A stretch of 64,000 nt of DNA from NCBI RefSeq assembly GCF_934746965.1, contig NZ_CAKVFS010000007.1:54490-118489 (forward strand), read 5' to 3'. The translations under genes were made by a program, and so were the position numbers. Positions within the stretch are counted from its first letter, which is position 1, and each line of letters begins with the position of its first letter. Source of the stretch: an uncultured Methanobrevibacter sp. (GTDB lineage Archaea; Methanobacteriota; Methanobacteria; Methanobacteriales; Methanobacteriaceae). This document shows, one piece after another, positions 1 through 7,806 of this stretch. A model generated the notes under the pieces. It was not told the DNA's origin and ran no database searches. It worked only from the letters and a program-made list of their open reading frames with translations.

Positions 1-412
1 CAATACCTGCTTCTGAAGCTGGTTTTAGTGCATGTTTCAAACCATATAATTGTAAAACTACTTCTTTATGCGCATAAGTTTCTTTGGGAAGTCTTCTTAA
101 GTTTTTAATAGTTCTTTTTTTAATTCCTAAAATTGGTCCAAAAATATATCCCCATAGATATTTGCTCCAAATAGTTGTAAGAAATTTAGCTTTTAGTGAT
201 GGTTTATATTTTGATTCATCAATTAATCTTCCTTGTGAAACGGAAATTGGTGTTTCTGCTATTACTAAATAGTCTCCATTTTCCATAATTTCTTTTGCAG
301 GATTAATTATTGAATTTAAATTTTCATTAGGTTTAATGTATCCTGTTTCAATAGGTATTACAATATATTCTCCATTTATCACGTGTTTTATGTCTTTTAA
401 ATTTTTGCTCAT
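1..412 (-). CDS. F420-0:glutamate ligase-like protein (CofE-like), C-terminal part missing
   Basis: The reading frame starts at an ATG on the minus strand (codon 410-412) and runs off the left window edge, so only about 137 N-terminal residues are visible. The start region reads MSKNLKDIKHVINGEYIVIP, followed by a segment with GDYLVIAETPISVSQGR, then a stretch with GYIFGPILGIKKRTI and LYGLKHALKPASEAGI. This pattern resembles the COG1478 family of F420-0:gamma-glutamyl ligases and relatives, which add glutamate to the coenzyme F420 side chain. It does not look like canonical CofE, so it may be a paralogue of unknown substrate. It is divergent from the gene at 477. The assignment rests on pattern memory only and half the protein is absent. 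Confidence 0.55.
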   Translation of the reverse strand, partial: MSKNLKDIKHVINGEYIVIPIETGYIKPNENLNSIINPAKEIMENGDYLVIAETPISVSQGRLIDESKYKPSLKAKFLTTIWSKYLWGYIFGPILGIKKRTIKNLRRLPKETYAHKEVVLQLYGLKHALKPASEAGI

Positions 413-476
413 AAAATTCCTTCAACTATTTAATATAAATAATATATTGTATTTATTATTATTTAAGGTGATTTCA

Positions 477-1046
477 ATGGAAAATTCTATAACCTATTTT
501 GAAAAAGAAGGAGAAGATTATACTGATGAATTAATTTCTCTTGTTAAACAAAGATTGGATAAATCTGATGATATTAGGTATATTCTTATTGCATCAGCTT
601 CTGGTGAATCTGCTTTAAAATTAGCTGAGGCTGTTGATGGTGATGCAGAAATAATTAATGTAAGTCATCATGCAGGATTTAGTGGACCTAATGAAATAGA
701 TATATCTGATGATATGATTGATAAACTTGAAGAGAAAGGTGTTGATACTTTTATTGGTTCACATGCGTTTAGTGGTGTGGGTCGTGGAATAACTAATAAA
801 TTAGGTGGTATTAATCCTCCAGATATTATAGCTGATACTCTTCGTATGTTTTCACATGGAGTAAAAGTAGCTGCAGAAATTTCTATCATGGCTGCAGATG
901 CTGGTTTAATTCCTGTAGATGAAGAAATTATTGCTATTGGTGGTCGTGCACATGGTGTAGATACTGCACTTGTTTTAACACCAGCTAATATGACTAATGT
1001 TTTTGATTTAAATATTCATGAAATTATAGCTATGCCACGTCAATAG
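477..1046 (+). CDS. pyruvate kinase alpha/beta domain protein (COG1751 type)
   Basis: This encodes 189 residues. The chosen ATG at 477 has an AGGTG ribosome site at 466-470; an in-frame upstream ATG at 336 would add a hydrophobic stretch that overlaps the divergent gene and lacks such a site. The protein has an alpha/beta pattern with LIASASGESALKLAEAV near residue 40, then SHAFSGVGRG and GGRAHGVDTALVLTPAN near the C-terminus, as in the stand-alone pyruvate-kinase C-terminal-domain family (COG1751). The catalytic pyruvate kinase domain is absent, so it is not a pyruvate kinase; the true function in archaea is unknown. A T-run after the stop (about 1051-1072) can serve as its terminator. Confidence 0.65.
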   Translation: MENSITYFEKEGEDYTDELISLVKQRLDKSDDIRYILIASASGESALKLAEAVDGDAEIINVSHHAGFSGPNEIDISDDMIDKLEEKGVDTFIGSHAFSGVGRGITNKLGGINPPDIIADTLRMFSHGVKVAAEISIMAADAGLIPVDEEIIAIGGRAHGVDTALVLTPANMTNVFDLNIHEIIAMPRQ

Positions 1047-1112
1047 CTTTCTTTTTTTATTCTTTTTTTTTTAAAAAAATGGTGATGGTTATTGATTTAA
1101 TTTAAGTTAAAT

Positions 1113-2054
1113 CTATAATAAATTGTTAATTGGGTGTGATTCGATAGCTTCAGTACCAAGTTCTGCAGCTGCTTCTGCAATAAACATATCAGTTTGTGCA
1201 ATAGCAGGGAAACAGATGGTTGCGTTATCAATAGGTCCAAATAAAACGAAGTCTCCACCAGCCATTACTTGGAGGATGTTTGCTCCAATATCACAAACAG
1301 TAAATGCAGTTTTGTTTCCACTTTCGTTTTTGTAGTCTCTTAACCAGTCCCATGCTGATGGGATGTTGTGAATACCAGATCCTACTGGGTATCCCCATTT
1401 AGATTTTTCTGCAAAAGTAGCACTACCTGCAATACCTGCTCCTTGTCCTAATGGAGTTACTGCAGTATCCATCATAAATTTAGTAATACCACAATCTTCT
1501 GCTACTTCAAGTAAACCTTTTTCATAAGATCCATCGTCTCCATCTTCCCACATTGCGATTTTTCCTTGAACAGTACTGTTCATTGGGTTGAATCCTAAGA
1601 TAATGGAAGAGTCAATATCAGTTTCTTTAAGTGCTTCTAATTCTGATTTTTCTGCAGACATATTAATTGAATTGTAAATAGCTCTTTCAGTTAAACCAAC
1701 TTCATTAGCATATCTTGCACCAGCTACTCTAGCATCACCAGAAGTAGAATCTATAAGGAATGGAAGATCGTAGTTATCTCCTACAAATTCGAGGTATTTT
1801 ACAATTGCTTCTTCAGTTTGTCCGAAAACTTGAGCAATACAAGGATTTCCAGTTACATCAGACATTTCAATCATGTCAGTAAGTAATTTGTCAGCCCTGT
1901 CTTTATCAAAGTCACCAGTTAATTCATCATTAACGATGTTGTGTCCGCCGTAAAAGATAGTACCACATAATACTGTTGGGTATTCTCCAGGTTGACCACC
2001 CATTTTTACCCCAGCAAAGTCAAATACGGTTTGTTCTTTATCAAATTTAAACAT
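1113..2054 (-). CDS. mtrH: tetrahydromethanopterin S-methyltransferase subunit H
   Basis: This encodes 313 residues, the usual size of MtrH, the soluble subunit that moves the methyl group from methyl-H4MPT to the corrinoid of the membrane Mtr complex. Recognisable stretches are FDFAGVKMGGQPGEYPTVL at the start, DSTSGDARVAGARYANEVGL mid-protein, GFNPMNSTVQGK, and MDTAVTPLGQGAGIAGS. In most Methanobacteriales mtrH is the last gene of mtrEDCBAFGH. Here no other mtr gene is adjacent: the next gene upstream is ftsZ on the other strand, more than 700 bp away. It may be an extra copy or the detached only copy. A hairpin at 1094-1113 (GATTTAA/TTAAATC) touches its stop codon and could act as a terminator. 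Confidence 0.9.
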   Translation of the reverse strand: MFKFDKEQTVFDFAGVKMGGQPGEYPTVLCGTIFYGGHNIVNDELTGDFDKDRADKLLTDMIEMSDVTGNPCIAQVFGQTEEAIVKYLEFVGDNYDLPFLIDSTSGDARVAGARYANEVGLTERAIYNSINMSAEKSELEALKETDIDSSIILGFNPMNSTVQGKIAMWEDGDDGSYEKGLLEVAEDCGITKFMMDTAVTPLGQGAGIAGSATFAEKSKWGYPVGSGIHNIPSAWDWLRDYKNESGNKTAFTVCDIGANILQVMAGGDFVLFGPIDNATICFPAIAQTDMFIAEAAAELGTEAIESHPINNLL

Positions 2055-2789
2055 TTAAATTACCTTATTTAATTTTTAATAATCTCAAAAGTACTTTGTT
2101 ATTTATCAAATATTTTTTAACAAAATTACATTTTTCTGTAATAATTATTTAATAAAACTTCGGATATTATTTTAATTTAATAAAAATATCTTAATTTTAT
2201 TAAATAATATTCAATAAAATTTATTTTTGAATTTAGTCTTTTCAATAATTTTTTGAGACTATTTGTTATTTTCATGTTTAATTATATATAAAAGTATTGT
2301 ATCACTATTCATTTATTAGTTTTAATTTTTGTTAACTGTTTATTTTTATTTAATTTTTTTTATCTATTTTTCTTTTTTAATGATTTGATTGTTTTTCAAT
2401 TTTATTAACTTAATAACTTTTTATTTTATTTTTTTTAAAAAATAGTGGTTATTTTAGGTATTTTAAAATAAGTTAATATTTAATCATGATTAATAATTAA
2501 AACTCTGTTAATTTTAGTAATATCTGATTTTAAAGTAGTTATATGAAATAGTTTAATTAATAAATTAAATTAATTTTATTATTTTATCTTAATAGTTGTT
2601 TTAGTTGGATATTTTTATTTTCAATAAATTAAACGTATTTTTTAGAATTTTTAGCTTTGAAATTATTATAAATAATATTGAAGTTAAAAAATAGATTATA
2701 TTTTGATTACTTTTTGACAAGTAGTGGTATTTAAATATTAGTTGTTACAAAAATAGTTAACATATTTAAAGAGTATGTGGGGTTAATCC
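2055..2789. other. 735-bp AT-rich region between mtrH and ftsZ
   Basis: No convincing gene lies here; stop codons are dense in all frames. On the mtrH side a minus-strand TATA box (TTTTATATA) is visible at about 2283-2293, which would give a leader of roughly 200 nt. Within that leader a perfect 14-bp inverted repeat, ATTATTTAATAAAA at 2144-2157 with TTTTATTAAATAAT at 2195-2208, encloses a second pair, GATATT at 2163-2168 and AATATC at 2185-2190. On the ftsZ side a plausible TATA (ATTTAAATATT) lies at about 2729-2739. The remainder is low-complexity A/T sequence. Confidence 0.5.
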
Positions 2790-3920
2790 GTGAAATTTAT
2801 AGATGATGCAATCAAAGAATCCGAACAAAGAATGGAAAAGAAAGCACCTGAAAAAATTTCCTCAGATATTGACAATGATTTAATAGAATTATTTAAACAA
2901 AATAAAACTAATATTTTTGTTGTTGGTGCTGGAGGAGCAGGTAATAATACTATTTCTAGATTGAATGAAATAGGTGTCGAAGGAGCTACAACAATTACTG
3001 TAAACACTGATGCTCAAGATTTATTTTATAGTCAATCTAGTAAAAAAATCCTCTTAGGAAAACAAACATGTGGAGGATTAGGTGCTGGAGGAGATCCTTC
3101 TGTTGGTGAAGAATGTGCTGAAGAAACAGAAGATGAAATCAGGGATGAACTTGAAGGTGCAGATATGGTATTTGTTACCTGTGGACTTGGTGGAGGAACA
3201 GGTACTGGTTCAGCTCCAATTATTGCTAAATTAGCTAAAAAAGCAGGAGCATTAACTGTTGCTGTAGCTACTATGCCTTTCTCAGCAGAAGGTATTAGAA
3301 GAAGAAATAATGCAGAAGAAGGTTTGGAAAAACTTAAAGCTGCTGCAGACACTGTGATTATTATTCCAAATGATAAATTATTAGAAGTAGCACCAAATCT
3401 TCCTTTGAATAAAGCATTTATGGTTTCTGATGAAATTTTAGGTAGGGCAGTTAAAGGAATTACAGAATTAATTACTAAAAGTGGTCTTGTAAGTTTAGAC
3501 TTTGCAGATATTAGAAGTATCATGGGTAGTTCTGGTATGGCTATGATTGGTATGGGTGAATCTGATTCTGGAGACAGAGCATTAGAATCAGTACATGAAG
3601 CATTAAGCAGTCCATTATTAGATATTGATATTTCAAATGCTACTGGTGCATTAATTAATATTTGTGGTAGTTCAGATATGACTTTACATGAGTCAGAAAA
3701 AATTGTTCAAGTTGTTGCTGATAAATTAGATCCTGAAGCTAATATTATTTGGGGAGCTCAAATTGATGAAAGCTTAGAAAATACTATTAGGACTACTATT
3801 GTTGTTTCTGGTATTTCTGAATCTGATTCTGATAATGATGTTGATGATGATTTTGAAGAATCACAAGAAACTACATCTAATGAAGATCAATTAGATGATT
3901 TTATTGATGGAATATTTTAA
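2790..3920 (+). CDS. ftsZ: cell division GTPase FtsZ
   Basis: This encodes 376 residues starting at GTG 2790, behind a GGGG-rich site at 2779-2782. FtsZ is the tubulin-like GTPase that forms the division ring at midcell. The nucleotide-binding loop VVGAGGAGNN is near residue 44, the tubulin signature GGGTGTG near residues 134-140, and NTDAQDL near 72. The N-terminal 40 residues are a charged extension and the C-terminus is acidic (EDQLDDFIDGIF), as in archaeal FtsZ1. It is followed by secE and the spt5-L11 genes, a common archaeal order. Its stop codon lies inside a terminator-like hairpin. Confidence 0.95.
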   Translation: MKFIDDAIKESEQRMEKKAPEKISSDIDNDLIELFKQNKTNIFVVGAGGAGNNTISRLNEIGVEGATTITVNTDAQDLFYSQSSKKILLGKQTCGGLGAGGDPSVGEECAEETEDEIRDELEGADMVFVTCGLGGGTGTGSAPIIAKLAKKAGALTVAVATMPFSAEGIRRRNNAEEGLEKLKAAADTVIIIPNDKLLEVAPNLPLNKAFMVSDEILGRAVKGITELITKSGLVSLDFADIRSIMGSSGMAMIGMGESDSGDRALESVHEALSSPLLDIDISNATGALINICGSSDMTLHESEKIVQVVADKLDPEANIIWGAQIDESLENTIRTTIVVSGISESDSDNDVDDDFEESQETTSNEDQLDDFIDGIF

Positions 3921-3942
3921 ATTCCAAATTTTCTTTTTTTTC
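3908..3942 (+). terminator. hairpin straddling the ftsZ stop codon plus T-run
   Basis: TGGAAT at 3908-3913 pairs with ATTCCA at 3921-3926; the 7-nt loop contains the TAA stop (3918-3920). A T-rich tract with eight T follows. This is archaeal intrinsic-terminator-like; the stem is short. Confidence 0.5.
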
Positions 3943-4054
3943 ATAGAAAACTTTATTAATTATTAAAACAAAAAATTATTTCATTACTATTATTTTATTA
4001 TAATTCACTACTATAGGATTAAATTCTGTAGTTTTTTATTAAAAGGGTATTTAT

Positions 4055-4234
4055 ATGAATGTTCAAGAACGTTTTAATAAGACTATTAAAGATTGTAAAA
4101 GAGTATTGAAAGTATCAAGAAAACCAGATAAAGAAGAATATTTTGAATTTTCAAAAATTGTAGCAATTGGAATTGCTATTATTGGTGTTGTTGGTTTTGT
4201 AATAGTATTAATTGGTGAATTAATAGGATTATAA
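4055..4234 (+). CDS. secE: protein translocase subunit SecE (Sec61 gamma)
   Basis: This short gene encodes 59 residues beginning MNVQERFNKTIKDCKRVLKV and ending in a single hydrophobic helix (about residues 34-56, FSKIVAIGIAIIGVVGFVIV). One amphipathic helix plus one C-terminal membrane helix is the form of archaeal SecE/Sec61gamma, a core part of the SecYE protein channel. It lies between ftsZ and spt5, where archaeal secE is usually found. An AAAAGGG ribosome site lies about 7 nt before the ATG. Confidence 0.85.
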   Translation: MNVQERFNKTIKDCKRVLKVSRKPDKEEYFEFSKIVAIGIAIIGVVGFVIVLIGELIGL

Positions 4235-4465
4235 ATATTGTTGCTACGAATTTAATCTTGAATTTATAATAAAATTTAATTTGTAATATTAATTTTTATT
4301 TCAAAATTTCATTTTTTTGAAAACTTTAAATACTATTATTGATATAGATATAGATATTATAAGAATCTAATTATTTCATGATTCGTTTCTTGTTTAATTA
4401 TGTTTTTATAATAACTTTTAACTTAACTATATGATTTTATTAACTTAAAAATAGGTGATTTTTTC

Positions 4466-4936
4466 ATGGGAGATGCTAATAGTTCCATATATGCTCTTAA
4501 AACTTCTGCAGGCCAAGAAAGAAATGTTGCTAGACTTTTAGCTCACAAAGCTATTAGTGTTGAAGGCATTGGTATTTCTGCAATTCTTGTCCCAGAATCT
4601 TTAAAAGGATACATATTAGTAGAATCTTCAACAAAAATAGATTTAAGGAATCCAGATCTTAAAGTACCTCATTTAAGAGGGGTTGTGGAAGGTAAACATG
4701 GAATTACCTTTGAAGAAACTAAAAGATTCTTGAAACCTGAACCTATCATTTCTTCTATTCAAAAAGGAAGTGTTGTTGAACTTATTTCTGGTCCATTTAA
4801 AGGAGAAAGAGCAAAAGTGGTTCGTATTGATGAATCACGTGAAGAAGTAGTTCTAGAGTTAATAGAAGCAGCAGTACCTATTCCGGTTACTGTAAAAGCT
4901 GATCAAATTAGAATTATTCAAAAGGAGGCTGACTGA
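4466..4936 (+). CDS. spt5: transcription elongation factor Spt5 (NusG homologue)
   Basis: This encodes 156 residues: an NGN domain (about residues 1-90; [35 protein letters not shown]) followed by a KOW domain (about 100-150; [20 protein letters not shown]). Archaeal Spt5, with Spt4, binds the RNA polymerase clamp and raises processivity. The ATG at 4466 follows GGTGATTTTTTC. The stop overlaps the L11 start by one base (TGATG at 4934-4938), so it is translationally coupled to rpl11. The 231-bp gap upstream holds A/T-rich sequence with short ATAGAT repeats near 4341 and a possible TATA at about 4325. Confidence 0.93.
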
Positions 4937-5418
4937 TGGCTAAAGATACAGTTGAAATTCTTATCGAAGGCGGAAGCGCAACTCCTGGACCTCCATTAGG
5001 CCCAGCATTAGGACCTTTCGGTATTAACATGATGCAAGTAGTTGAAGAGATTAATAATAAAAGTGCAGACTTTGCAGGAATGAAAGTACCTGTTAAAGTT
5101 AGTATTGATAGAGATACTAAAGAATTTGAAATCGAAATTGGTACTCCTCCAACTACTTCTCTCATTATGGAAGAACTCGGCATTGAAAAAGCTTCTCATG
5201 AGCCAGGTGCAGATATTGTAGCTGATTTACCTATTGACAAAGCTTTAAAAATAGCTAGAATGAAATTTGATTCATTATTAGCTAATGATTATAAAGCAGG
5301 TGTCAAAGAGGTAATGGGAACCTGTGTAAGTATGGGACTTTCTGTTGATGGTAAAGACCCAAGAGAAGCACAAAAAGATGTTGATGCAGGAAAATATGAT
5401 GATGTTTTAGTTGAATAA
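4936..5418 (+). CDS. rpl11: 50S ribosomal protein L11
   Basis: This encodes 160 residues. L11 binds the GTPase-associated centre of 23S rRNA at the base of the stalk. The signature [20 protein letters not shown] near residues 13-32 is the proline-rich L11 N-terminal domain, and the C-terminal RNA-binding domain includes [20 protein letters not shown]. An AAAGGAGG ribosome site at 4920-4927, inside the spt5 end, supports the ATG at 4936. It forms the first half of the L11-L1-P0-L12 group; a structured leader separates it from L1. Confidence 0.96.
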
Positions 5419-5454
5419 ACATTGTCTATTCAAAATTTAAAATTTAAACTTATA

Positions 5455-5542
5455 AAACAGTGTATATGATGTTATAATTGCGATTATAATTGATATACTG
5501 TTTAATTCATGCAATCGAAGAAGAATTTTTTCTTGATCGATT
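5455..5542 (+). promoter_or_regulatory. two-hairpin leader upstream of the L1-P0-L12 genes
   Basis: The 185-bp gap between L11 and L1 holds two consecutive stem-loops. The first (5455-5503) pairs AAACAG/CTGTTT and TATAT/ATATA around a top stem TTATAAT-TGCG-ATTATAA. The second (5513-5542) pairs AATCGA/TCGATT and AAGAA/TTCTT around a TTTT loop. L1 in methanogens is known to repress its own operon by binding an mRNA structure that mimics its rRNA site; whether either hairpin is such a site is inference. Confidence 0.45.
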
Positions 5543-5603
5543 ACTCATGAAACCAAAATAATAAACTAATCCAATGAACACTTATTTGTTCATGGGGGAT
5601 AAT

Positions 5604-6242
5604 ATGACACAAGAAGTATTAGAAGCGGTGAAGGAGGCAAAAGAACAATCAAAGCCGAGAAACTTCACACAGTCTGTGGATATGATTATTAATATTCGCG
5701 ACTTAGATGTCAAAAAACCAGAAAATAGGTTTAATGAGGAAGTTACTCTTCCTAACGGCCGTGGTAAAGATGTTAAAATCGGAGTCATAGCTGATGGGGA
5801 ACTTATTGTTCAAGCTAAAGATGCTGGTGTCGCTCTTGTGATTAATAAAGCGGATTTAGAAGAGTTAGGAAAAGACAGGAAAGCAGCTAAAAAAGCAGCA
5901 AATTCTGTTGATTTCTTTATAGCTCAAGCTGATATGATGCCACTTGTTGGTAGATTTTTAGGTCCAATTCTTGGTCCTCGTAATAAAATGCCAAAACCAG
6001 TGCCAGCTAGTATCAAATTAAGTCCTCTCTTAGAAAGATTACAAAGCACAGTTAAAGTTGGTATCAAACAACAACCTGCTATTCAGATTATTGTTGGAAG
6101 CCAAGACATGTCAGATGAAGATTTAGCTGAAAATATTGAAACTGTTCTTACAGTCTTAGACCGCCATTTAGATAAAGGAAGAAATCAAATTAAATCCATG
6201 TTTATTAAAACAACTATGGGTCCAATAGTGAGGGTGATCTAA
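5604..6242 (+). CDS. rpl1: 50S ribosomal protein L1
   Basis: This encodes 212 residues from the ATG at 5604, chosen because GGGGGAT at 5594-5600 is well placed; an upstream in-frame ATG at 5574 would add ten residues without such a site. L1 forms the mobile stalk near the tRNA exit site and is a translational repressor of its own operon in methanogens. Visible motifs are MPLVGRFLGPILGPRNKMPKP near residues 114-134 and the lysine-rich start. The stop overlaps the P0 start by one base at 6242. Confidence 0.95.
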   Translation: MTQEVLEAVKEAKEQSKPRNFTQSVDMIINIRDLDVKKPENRFNEEVTLPNGRGKDVKIGVIADGELIVQAKDAGVALVINKADLEELGKDRKAAKKAANSVDFFIAQADMMPLVGRFLGPILGPRNKMPKPVPASIKLSPLLERLQSTVKVGIKQQPAIQIIVGSQDMSDEDLAENIETVLTVLDRHLDKGRNQIKSMFIKTTMGPIVRVI

Positions 6243-7246
6243 TGGCTCATGTTGCTGAATGGAAAAAAGAAGAAGTTAATGAGCTTAAAGATCTTATTGA
6301 TAAATATGATGTTATTGGGATTGTTGATTTATTAAACATTCCAGCAAAACAGCTTCAAGAAATGAGGAAATCTCTTCATAATAAAGCTGTAATCAGAATG
6401 TCAAAAAAGAATCTTATTGATTTAGCTCTCGAAGATTGTAATGCTAATAAAAACAACATTGTTGATTTATCCGAACACATGGAAGGTCAAGTTGCAGTTA
6501 TCGCAACTGAAATGAATCCTTTTAAATTGTATAAAATATTAGAAGATAGTAAAACTTCAGCTCCTGCTAAACCAGGATCTATTGCTACTGATGATATTAT
6601 TATACCTGAAGGAGACACTGGTTTTGAACCAGGTCCATTCCTTGGTGAATTACAACAAGTTGGAATTCCAGCTAAAATTGATAAAGGTAAAATTGTTGTT
6701 TCTAAAGAAACTGTTCTTGTAGAAGCAGGTGAAGAAGTATCTGCTGCTGTTGCAAGTACTTTATCAAGAATGGATATTAATCCTATGGAAGTTGGAATCG
6801 ATTTAAGAGCAGTATATGAAGATGAATCAATTTATACTTCAGACGTACTCGCAATCGACGAAGAACAAACTTTAGCAGATATCCAAGGTGCATTCAGAAA
6901 TGCATTCAACTTGTCTGTTAATGCAGCTATTCCTACAGAGGAAACTATTTCCACAATCATTACTCTTGCATACACCAGAGCAATCAATGTTGGTGTTGAT
7001 GCAGCAATAATGACTTCTGAAACCTCTGAAACAATTATTGGTCTTGCACAAGCTAAAATGTTAGCTTTAGCATCAGAAGTATCTGATACTGAGGGTGCTT
7101 TAGATGATGAATTAGCTGATAAACTTTCTAATGTAGCAGTTGCAGCAGCTCCTGTTATTGAAGAAACTGTTGAAGAAGAAGAGGAAGAAGAGGAAGAAGA
7201 AGCTGAAGAAGAAGTAGCAGCTGGGTTAGGGGCTCTCTTCGGTTAA
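6242..7246 (+). CDS. rpl10: 50S ribosomal protein L10 (acidic stalk protein P0)
   Basis: This encodes 334 residues, typical of archaeal P0, which anchors L12 dimers to the ribosomal stalk. The first ~110 residues are the rRNA-binding domain (DLLNIPAKQLQEMRKSL). An insertion domain and helical spine follow, then a hinge of glutamates and the terminal stalk motif AAGLGALFG that recruits elongation factors and is shared with L12. It is coupled to L1 by a one-base overlap. Confidence 0.96.
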   Translation: MAHVAEWKKEEVNELKDLIDKYDVIGIVDLLNIPAKQLQEMRKSLHNKAVIRMSKKNLIDLALEDCNANKNNIVDLSEHMEGQVAVIATEMNPFKLYKILEDSKTSAPAKPGSIATDDIIIPEGDTGFEPGPFLGELQQVGIPAKIDKGKIVVSKETVLVEAGEEVSAAVASTLSRMDINPMEVGIDLRAVYEDESIYTSDVLAIDEEQTLADIQGAFRNAFNLSVNAAIPTEETISTIITLAYTRAINVGVDAAIMTSETSETIIGLAQAKMLALASEVSDTEGALDDELADKLSNVAVAAAPVIEETVEEEEEEEEEEAEEEVAAGLGALFG

Positions 7247-7318
7247 AATAATTAATTAAAATTTTTTATTATTTACAAACCTTACAAAATTATTAGATTA
7301 TAAACTAATGGTGATAAC

Positions 7319-7621
7319 ATGGAATATATATATGCGGCAATGATTTTGCACAGTGCAGATAAAGATATTAACGAAGAAAATGTTAAAAGTATTATAGAGG
7401 CAGCAGGAATTGAAGCTGATGATGCTAGGATTAAAGCATTAATCGCAGCTTTAGAAGATGTTGACATTGATGAAGCAATGGAAACTACTGCAATGGCAGC
7501 AGCTCCTGCAGCAGCAGCTCCAGCAGCAGCTGAAGCAGCTGTAGAAGAAGAGGAAGAAGAGGAAGATGAAGAAGAAGCAGAAGAAGAAGCAGCTGCAGGT
7601 TTAGGTGCTTTATTCGGATAG
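7319..7621 (+). CDS. rpl12: 50S ribosomal protein L12 (archaeal P1-like stalk protein)
   Basis: This encodes 100 residues: an N-terminal helical dimerisation domain (MEYIYAAMILHSADKDINEE), an alanine-rich hinge (about 60-75), an acidic run, and the terminal AAAGLGALFG factor-binding motif nearly identical to the end of P0. It follows P0 by 72 bp with a GGTGA site at 7310-7314. The stop codon lies inside a hairpin followed by T-runs, closing the stalk operon. Confidence 0.96.
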   Translation: MEYIYAAMILHSADKDINEENVKSIIEAAGIEADDARIKALIAALEDVDIDEAMETTAMAAAPAAAAPAAAEAAVEEEEEEEDEEEAEEEAAAGLGALFG

Positions 7622-7651
7622 ATTTTTCTATCTTTTTCTTTTCTTTTTTTA
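7617..7651 (+). terminator. terminator hairpin over the rpl12 stop codon
   Basis: GATAGA (7617-7622) pairs with TCTATC (7627-7632) around a TTTT loop, with the TAG stop at 7619-7621 in the left arm, followed by TTTTTCTTTTC and TTTTTTT. Confidence 0.55.
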
Positions 7652-7806
7652 AACAACTATTTTTATTTATTAAGCTTTATTTTTACTTAGATTTCATTAA
7701 TTCTAGTTTTTAACAGATTATTTTTTAAAATTTTTCTAAAAATATATTTATTATATTAAAAATAAATATTACATTATAATAAATAGATTTTTTAAAATTG
7801 ATTGAA

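Noticed and set aside
336..476. Extended N-terminus of the COG1751 gene from ATG 336
   Set aside because: It would overlap the divergent start at 412 and lacks a ribosome site; ATG 477 has AGGTG at the right distance.
3032..3523. A 163-residue minus-strand frame inside ftsZ
   Set aside because: It mirrors codon bias in ftsZ, which is certain on the plus strand.
4338..4356. Short ATAGAT repeats before spt5
   Set aside because: Only a few copies in AT-rich sequence; expected by chance.
7282..7656. A 124-residue serine/alanine-rich frame on the minus strand over rpl12
   Set aside because: It is the antisense of the alanine and glutamate codon runs of L12; no promoter or ribosome site.
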